This document shows, piece by piece, positions 58,296-64,000 of a stretch of 64,000 nt of DNA. The notes under the pieces were generated by a model, which ran no database searches, was not told the origin of the DNA, and saw only the letters and a list, made by a program, of their open reading frames with translations. The stretch covers positions 30,271,151 through 30,335,150 of the forward strand of contig BTRK01000002.1 of assembly GCA_036245805.1 (NCBI GenBank), in the 5' to 3' direction. The DNA comes from Pristionchus mayeri (taxonomy: Eukaryota > Nematoda > Chromadorea > Rhabditida > Neodiplogasteridae). Made by a program: the position numbers and the translations under genes. How positions within the stretch are numbered: the stretch's first letter is position 1; every line of letters starts with the position of its first letter.

Positions 58296-59331
58296 ATGTC
58301 AGGAACCATCCTCTACTTTGATAATGCGAAGCCTTTCGAGCTATTCGCCAAAGAGTGAGTTGCTGAAAAAATAAACTTAACAAAATAATATAACAAACGA
58401 TTTTTCAGTGGAGCTCGTGTAAACGCCGATTTGAAACCCCTGGAAAGAGAATATGATTGCACATTCAGAGGAACTGTCGGAAATATCGCGTACTTCTGTA
58501 CAATCCGTGGCAAAGTTTAACTTTTGTGTTTTCCATTTCTTCTGAACAAATTTTAGCAAATCAAGTTCTTCAAAATGGAATTTGAAAATGAACAGTTGAG
58601 AATCGCCCAGATCAATGAGGTTTGAATCTTGACTGACCAGAATTATGCCCATATTTTGTAAGATGAAAACATCGGAGATTTTGCTATTCAACAATCAGCC
58701 GTACTATCTGATAGAGCTGGCAAAGAAGTGGTCGATCTTTCAATACAATGAAAACTACAATGATGCAAATGGAGAGAATTTCGATATCTCTGAGATTAAT
58801 CATCTCAGCAAGTACGAAAAGAAGTACCACAGGTGATGTTTCACTATTCGTGTTTTTAAATATTTTAATGCACTTTATTAATATTAGAGAATGCCTCTGA
58901 ATTTCAATTTCAGAGGCATTCTCTACCTATTCCGGGAACATTCTCGAGCCTCCCTCCAAAAAGTGAACGGCAACATTGTTACTGTGGAAGGACCCCTGCT
59001 CGATCCTGATGTCACTGTAAGTTCAAAACTTTGATATTTCAATAAAAATTGTTCAAATTTCAGTCAATCTACGCTCCTGCTCACTCTGGTTTCATCTACG
59101 TTCTCAATATGGAGCGCAATGTTCTCATCGTCCTCGACACTACGAATCTCACTGTTTCCGAGATCAGCTATGAGTTAGTCGAACATTGAATATTTCGAAA
59201 TTGATATTTTCAATTTCAGTCCTCCAGCAGATTCGAATAATCATTCGATCATCGGAATTCATGGCGGAATTCTCACAATGGCATTCGATGGAGTATGGGG
59301 AAGACACCTAGCGACTAGCAAAATGCCATAG
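58296..59331 (+). CDS. Seven-exon intact gene, same unrecognised family, 240 aa
   Basis: Exons are 58296-58354, 58409-58514, 58557-58619, 58663-58832, 58914-59016, 59064-59173 and 59220-59331. Every intron is GT-AG, 37-81 bp long, usually with TTTCAG or TTTTAG, and every phase fits, from ATG to TAG. The product starts MSGTILYFDNAKPFELFAKD and shows repeated strand-like blocks (NIAYFCTI, IKFFKMEF, EILLFNNQPYYLIEL, GILYLFREHS, GFIYVLNMERNVLIVLD, GGILTMAFDG). Exon boundaries correspond one for one to exons 1-7 of the gene at 56012, so the two are paralogues, but this one lacks the coiled coil. The pattern suggests a compact beta-rich, perhaps propeller-like protein without signal peptide or membrane segment; the function is unknown. 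It is the best-preserved gene in the window. It follows its paralogue by about 390 bp in the same orientation, so co-transcription is possible but unproven. Confidence 0.85.
58887..58925. promoter_or_regulatory. Hairpin across the exon 5 splice acceptor
   Basis: AGAGAATGCCTCTGA in the end of intron 4 is exactly complementary to TCAGAGGCATTCTCT, which spans the 3' splice site and the start of exon 5 of the gene at 58296-59331; the loop is about nine bases. In the pre-mRNA this stem would bury the CAG acceptor. It may tune splicing, or be a local templated duplication; the sequence shows only the structure. Confidence 0.8.
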
Positions 59332-59534
59332 ATCGAATTTAGATTTGACGAACTAGACAGTAATTAAGGCTGTTTCTGACATATTGTTTCACCTGAACAA
59401 ACCCAAAAACAAATATTTGTTATCTTGGCGATTTTAATTCTTAATTTCTGTGACTGCTAAAATTAATTGATAATGTCGATATCATCTTTTTCGATGTCAC
59501 GTTTAACACGTCAGAATCAGTGGAACATACTTAC

Positions 59535-59566
59535 TTCATAGTTCCACTGGAAGATTGAGGTGGCAT
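59535..59566 (-). pseudogene. Orphan exon 1 duplicate
   Basis: On the minus strand ATG at 59566 begins MPPQSSTGTM and ends at a GTAAGT donor after 32 bp. Length and phase are the same as exon 1 of the gene at 53436-54258 (MSPQSSTGTV). The homologous upstream segment (59575-59780) is also present, but none of exons 2-4 follow; the downstream DNA is the 3' end of the gene at 58296-59331. It is a truncated promoter plus exon-1 copy. Confidence 0.7.
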
Positions 59567-59781
59567 TTGCATTAGAAGGAGGGATAATATTTAGTAGAAC
59601 TAATGGTTGTGAAAGTTGTTGTACTGAATAGATGAGGAAGAGTCGAAAGTGGGCATGAGAAGTGATAGATAAATCTGTGACATGGAAATGAGAATCTGTT
59701 TACACAAGTAGATAGAAAGGAATCACGGAAAAAGGAAAAAGTAGATGAGAAAGGAATTACGCGCCCCTCGCTTAGGAGCAA

Positions 59782-60155
59782 TTGAAGAGAGGCCTGACAA
59801 GGAAAGGTCGCGAGAGTAGGTTGGAGTTTTCGAATGTGGCATATTGTTATCGAAATATGACCGAATCTAAGAACTTCGTGTATTGGCTATATCTGTTTCT
59901 TTCCAAATCTCCAACATACCGTCGTGCATTTCCTTGTGAGAAAGAAGTAGCCATAGAAAAGTAAAAAAATTCGGCCTCTCAAACTATTGGGAAGTATGAC
60001 ACGCATGGTTTCTCTAGGATTTCAAATGAGTCCAAGTGACGTACCGGCATCTAGTTGATTATCACCAGCAATTACGTTGTGTTATGTGTTCCGCAATTAT
60101 TTCGTAGCTCGTTTTGGTTGCACGAATCTCTGGACCGCGGCGAGTGAGTGTGGGG
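59782..60155. other. Intergenic, nothing recognised
   Basis: A 60-codon open frame at 59782-59964 has no supporting context. No other signal was found before the copied exon patch at 60156. Confidence 0.35.
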
Positions 60156-60275
60156 AAGTCAACTGGCAAAGTAAGTGAGCTGTTTTTATTTTAGTTATGC
60201 CATTTTTATCGTAGGTATACAGAGCTATTTTCATCCCTATTGAAGGAATCAGAGTGTCGTATCTGCGAGATATAA
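60156..60275 (+). pseudogene. 120 bp direct copy of exon 3 and flanks
   Basis: This stretch appears identical by eye over 120 bp to 56200-56319: the end of exon 2, intron 2 and most of exon 3 of the coiled-coil gene. It lies in the same orientation as the source, unlike the adjacent inverted copy. It has no neighbouring exons in frame. Such complete identity implies a very recent copy or gene conversion. Confidence 0.85.
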
Positions 60276-60323
60276 GTGAGCTGGAAATAAAAGGCTGTGG
60301 CTCGAATTTCGCTCTGACTCCGA

Positions 60324-61606
60324 CGAGCTCCGACTTTAGTCTAAAGAAATTCGGTCAATTTCCTAAATAAAACGCATTTTAAGAAAGACTCGGAGAGTAG
60401 TGGCACAAGGATTTTAAAATGGTCATAACGACCTCTTTGACACAACAACTTCGTAACGTTAAAACAAGTTCAAACCTCTCTCAGAATGTTTTCCATTTGA
60501 TCACATCTAATTTGCATCTGTTCATTCTTCGACATAAGCTCTTTAATTGTTTCCAGTCCTTCTTTTTCTCGTTCAGAACTCTCAGCAAGTGCTTGACAGA
60601 GCTAAAATACAAATGATATGCACTAGAAAAACAAGTACATACATAACCTAATTATCGCATTCGAACCTTATCGTTTCCTGTCTGAAGAGCTTGGATGTGT
60701 TCGTTCTGCTCTTCGATTGTTGATTTGCACTTTTCCAATTGATGCTCCAACTAAACATACATTCTTGTATTGTGCAATCCTATCTGACAGTATATCAAAT
60801 TGAATCAGATTAAACCTATTTTGTATAAATTTGAAGATTTAATTCAGATTTTTCGGAGATCTGGAAAATGCAGTTGAAAAATAAGCACACCTCCTTTTTT
60901 CGTTCCTCAAGTGTGTGACCGTCGTCACTTTCTACCACTGTTATCTTAGTATCATACTGAAATAATCAATTTGAACTTCTTTCCTTATTTTGAGACACGT
61001 AGTACGGCGGAAGTTGAGCAGTGACCATGTAAACAATATTATCTATTGAGCACTTTGCAGTGATCACTCCATTGAATACTCCTGTATTCACGTAACAGGC
61101 AATATTGAAGCCTCTGGATATGCATAAATGGCTCATTCCATTAACTGAATTCGTATCTCACTCAAACATCAATGGTTCCAGTAGTTCCATGGTGTTTGTA
61201 TCAAGAACGTATATCATATTCTCAATATTAATGTAAACGAATGAAGAAGAATCGCACGAGTACATCATATATACTCTTTCGAATATATGAAACTATACCT
61301 GATGAGTCGTTTTCACAGACTTTTCTCTGGTACACAAACCTCAATTACGATTACATGTTCGCTTAATTGGCAAAATGCTGGCTTTGTTAAATCTCCATTA
61401 TACTTCATATTGCTTTTCCTCTGTAATATTACATTATTCAGAGTACAATTTCATGTTCACACCATTACGCTCCCACTCTTTTATTTTGTTCTCAGTGTTT
61501 CTTGGACAAAAATATCATACTGACTGAACTTAGTGAATTATATCTTACGTTCTCACTAGTTAACCCCTCTGAGGAACGTGTCTTTCAGCTTCACATCGGG
61601 AACCGT
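60324..61606 (-). pseudogene. Inverted copy of the coiled-coil gene, exons 4-10
   Basis: The minus strand matches 56480-57916, from the last ~45 bp of exon 4 through exon 10 and the start of the 3' duplicate. Similarity is uneven: the part matching 57625-57915 is nearly identical, whereas exons 5-8 differ at many positions. The exon 5 equivalent (GGAAAAGCAATATGA) has lost bases and shifts frame, and exons 1-3 are missing, so it is a broken copy. It preserves a cleaner version of the exon 7-9 junctions (ESDDGHTLEERKKE then LEHQLEKC), which helped in choosing splice sites in the source gene. Its 5' end runs straight into the foldback repeat at 61605. Confidence 0.8.
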
Positions 61607-62190
61607 TGGGAGTGAAGGACTCGCTCATCTGTGAAAAAAGTTATGGCCGATTGAATTCTAAAAATTGTCGCCCTGAAAAATTTTTCAAAAAGGGGAAATA
61701 AACAATTTCATTACATTCCTCATGCAAAAGTACCAAGTGTACCAAATTTGAAAGCAAAAATTATTCTGGCATCCAGTCAAATGGTCGACCGAAGACCTCG
61801 GACTTGAACGTTTTTAAACGAACAAATCTATTTTTTTGCAGAAATATTTTTTTAGATAGACGTATTGTGATCTGAGATGTGGAAATTCGGATTCTACGAG
61901 TGAAAAAACGCTAGAAAATCTATTCCTCGTATAATTCTGAAATATCAAGTTTCTCGACCTCGAAAATGTAAAAATTCCCTAAATTGTCCGAGGTCTTCGG
62001 TCGACCATTTGACTGGATGCCAGAACACTTTTTGCTTTCAAATTTGGTACACTTGGGTACTTTTGCATGAGGAATCTAATGAAATTGTTTATTTTCCCCT
62101 TTTTTGAAAATTTTTTCAGGGCGACAATTTTTAGAATTCAATCGGCCACAACTTTTTTTACAGATGAGCTAGCCCTTCACTCCCAACAGG
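61605..62190. mobile_element. Foldback repeat, ~200 bp arms
   Basis: The left arm 61605-61802 and right arm 61988-62189 are reverse complements. Shared text includes GTTGGGAGTGAAGG, AATTCTAAAAATTGTCGCCC, GTACCAA and GGTCGACC; about 185 bp lie between them. No coding capacity is visible. A module near the outer ends (GATGAGCTAGCCCTTCACTC, AATGCTTA) is shared with the MITE-like elements at 46249-46562 and 62268-62607, so all three belong to one wider family. Confidence 0.85.
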
Positions 62191-62267
62191 AAAAATGCTT
62201 AGGGGTCTGAGAGAACTGAGCATAGGCCGTACAGTGAAAAATAAAGTGGTGATTTTAAGATCCCTCT

Positions 62268-62607
62268 AGGGGTAACTTTTCATGTAGAGATCGAAAATCG
62301 ACATTAGGAAGCCGTATCTCTGACCCCTCATTTCGTGTATTTCGCCGTACCTGGGTGGTCGGTTTTTGAATCTTTTGAATGGCAAAAAAAACCCGTACAT
62401 TTATAGTATTTCTGAAAGAACTCGACGAGATAAGCATTTTCACTGTTGAAAGTGAAGGGATAGCTCATCTTTTAAAAAAGTTGTGTCCGTTTGAAATGAA
62501 AAATCTGAAAAAATTTTTGGAAGCTGTAGTTTTTTTAATTAGGCTCATTAAAATGGCCATGAAAAAGTACCACAAGGGCCAACTTTACATAGAAAAAACC
62601 TTTCCCC
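62268..62607. mobile_element. MITE-like element, family copy 2
   Basis: The sequence from CTAGGGGTAACTTTTCATGT onward matches the reverse complement of 46249-46562 over about 230 bp. Shared text includes AGCCGTATCTCTGAC, TACCTGGGTGGT, CTCGACGA and ATAAGCATTTT. The far end (ACATAGAAAAAACCTTTCCCC) is a degraded inverted match of the start. A 77-codon frame at 62379-62612 lies across it and is not considered a gene. Confidence 0.7.
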
Positions 62608-62612
62608 ATTGA

Positions 62613-63094
62613 TGTTTCCTGGTTCACGCAAAATGCCGTAGTGCAGATATTTTACACATTTTGAACAACTGAAATCAAACATAAGTGAACATCAGGTTGA
62701 TTGACAGTGTTTCAATTTGATTTGACCCTGTGGTACACTTTGACCCGTGTTGTGACAACGAAATCTCTACAACCAAAGGTCCTACAGTTAACAGATCTGA
62801 AATATAAAGTCTATGTGATAGTATAATTAATAATAATGTGTGTCTGAACCATTCCTATGCATTCCGAGTTTCTAGTGGTGCGTAATTTTCGAATTCCGTG
62901 TTTCTGCCACATCAATTCCTACTCGAAGCGGGCTCAAACTTAATTTTTAAGCTCTGTGATATGAAAATTCGGATTCTACGAGTGAAAATACACCAAGATA
63001 TTATGATTTCATATGTATCCATAATTTCGGCATTTTCACCCACTACCTAAGGGCAAAAATGTGAAAAAAATATTGTTTGTGCAAAATATATTGA
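62613..63094. other. Intergenic, nothing recognised
   Basis: AT-rich DNA without exon structure. A short sequence, AATTCGGATTCTACGAGTGA, at about 62958-62977 also occurs at about 61886-61905, so this stretch contains at least one small dispersed repeat fragment. Confidence 0.35.
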
Positions 63095-63098
63095 AAAC

Positions 63099-63119
63099 TA
63101 GCCGCCTAAAGGCGGCTAG
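63099..63119. repeat. Perfect small hairpin CTAGCCGCC-TAA-AGGCGGCTAG
   Basis: A short GC-rich stem begins and ends with CTAG and has a three to four base loop. It resembles in layout the GC hairpin flanked by CTAG words in the intron insertion near 57550. It is not followed by a T run, and in a eukaryote there is no reason to call it a terminator. Confidence 0.6.
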
Positions 63120-63189
63120 GAGGTGGCATGTGTTTTTGTCTCCCGGGTATGCTTGAAAACCTAAATTTCTTATTTCTCTCCTTTCGCAT

Positions 63190-63890
63190 TTCTAAGACCG
63201 ACCCTATCTCTAGGATCCCCCCTCTCTTATCTCTAGGACCCCCTCCTCTCCTATCTCTAGGACCCCACTCCCCTCTCCTATCTCTAGGACCCCTCCTATC
63301 ATATCTCTAGGACCCCATCCTCTCCTATCTCTAGGACCCCTCCTATCATATCTCTAGGACCCCTCTCTCCTCTCCTATCTCTAGGACCCCTCCTATCATA
63401 TCTCTAGGACCCCATCCTCTCCTTTCTCTAGGACCCCTCTCTCCTCTCCTATCTCTAGGACCCCTCCTATCATATCTCTAGGACCCCATCCTCTCCTATC
63501 TCTAGGACCCCTCCTATCATATCTCTAGGACCCCATCCTCTCCTTTCTCTAGGACCCCTCTCTCCTCTCCTATCTCTAGGACCCCTCCTATCATATCTCT
63601 AGGACCCCATCCTCTCCTTTCTCTAGGACCCCTCTCTCCTCTCCTATCTCTAGGACCCCTCCTATCATATCTCTAGGACCCCATCCTCTCCTATCTCTAG
63701 GACCCCCTCCTCTCCTATCTCTAGGACCCCCCTCCCCTCTCCTATCTCTAGGACCCCCTCCTATAATATCTCTTAGACCCCTCCTCTCCTACCTCTAGAA
63801 CCCCCCCCCCTCTCCTATCTCTTAGACCCCCTCCTCTCCCTCTCTAGGATCTCCCCCCCCCCATCTCACTCTATCCCTCTCTCCTCTGTC
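63190..63890. repeat. Pyrimidine-rich minisatellite, TCTCTAGGACCCC unit
   Basis: About 30 imperfect copies of a ~21-24 bp unit, built as TCTCTAGGACCCC plus a variable linker (TCCTATCATA, ATCCTCTCCT, TCTCTCCTCTCCTA). Linkers alternate in a regular order, giving a superimposed longer period of about 74 bp in the middle. One strand is almost wholly C and T apart from the AGGA core. The edges decay into plain CT-rich sequence (63870-63950). The G-rich strand could form unusual structures; this is inferred from composition only. Confidence 0.92.
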
Positions 63891-64000
63891 TCCCCTCTTT
63901 CATCTTTCTCTCCTCCCCTCATCTCTTCCCCACACCGTTCGCCCTCCTCGAATGAATACGAAATGATCGCTCTCTCCAATCTTCACACTCTCTAAAAATC

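Noticed and set aside
63099..63119. Rho-independent terminator
   Set aside because: It has a stem-loop shape, but the setting is eukaryotic and no T run follows.

Overview
The window looks like nuclear DNA of a rhabditid nematode. The evidence is small exons split by mostly 30-150 bp GT-AG introns, many with TTTCAG or TTTTAG acceptors, an Srd-class chemoreceptor fragment, a degenerate RING/B-box gene of nematode type, and abundant small inverted-repeat transposons. No bacterial operon, rRNA, tRNA or CRISPR signal was seen. I could not run any search, so family names rest on motifs read by eye.

Layout. (1) Positions 1-42736 are one uninterrupted satellite array, entered in its middle. Monomers fall into discrete lengths (178/180, 233/234 and 246/247/249 bp), and the differences come almost entirely from how much of a ~109 bp palindrome each monomer keeps. 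Monomers are organised into nested higher-order repeats of 0.4-4.9 kb. Chains of monomers with lengths divisible by three give open frames up to 416 aa, which I regard as incidental. (2) The array stops exactly at a 1.9 kb element with ~110 bp terminal inverted repeats (42740-44647). It carries the first four exons of an Srd-like seven-transmembrane receptor and a small hAT-type MITE. (3) 44650-53000 holds a degenerate RING/B-box gene and C-terminal pieces of one or two paralogues, broken up by another hAT MITE, a 1.26 kb mariner-type element with no visible transposase, and a 1.9 kb foldback element sitting in an intron. (4) 53436-54258 (minus) is a four-exon gene of unknown function whose promoter/exon-1 segment is repeated at 59535-59780. 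(5) 56012-59331 (plus) contains two related, unrecognised multi-exon genes of 337 and 240 aa in the same orientation. The first ends in a coiled coil. An inverted, broken copy of its 3' two thirds lies at 60324-61606, and a 120 bp direct copy of one exon at 60156-60275. (6) 61600-62610 is foldback/MITE-like repeat. (7) 63190-63890 is a pyrimidine-rich minisatellite built on TCTCTAGGACCCC.

The right third reads as a repeat-rich gene-family nursery next to a satellite block. Paralogous genes are being copied, inverted, converted and truncated, and inverted-repeat structures occur at every scale from 15 bp to 1.9 kb. The best candidates for new biology are the palindromic satellite whose monomer sizes record hairpin deletion, the inverted-repeat element carrying a chemoreceptor fragment, and the two-gene family at 56-59.3 kb.
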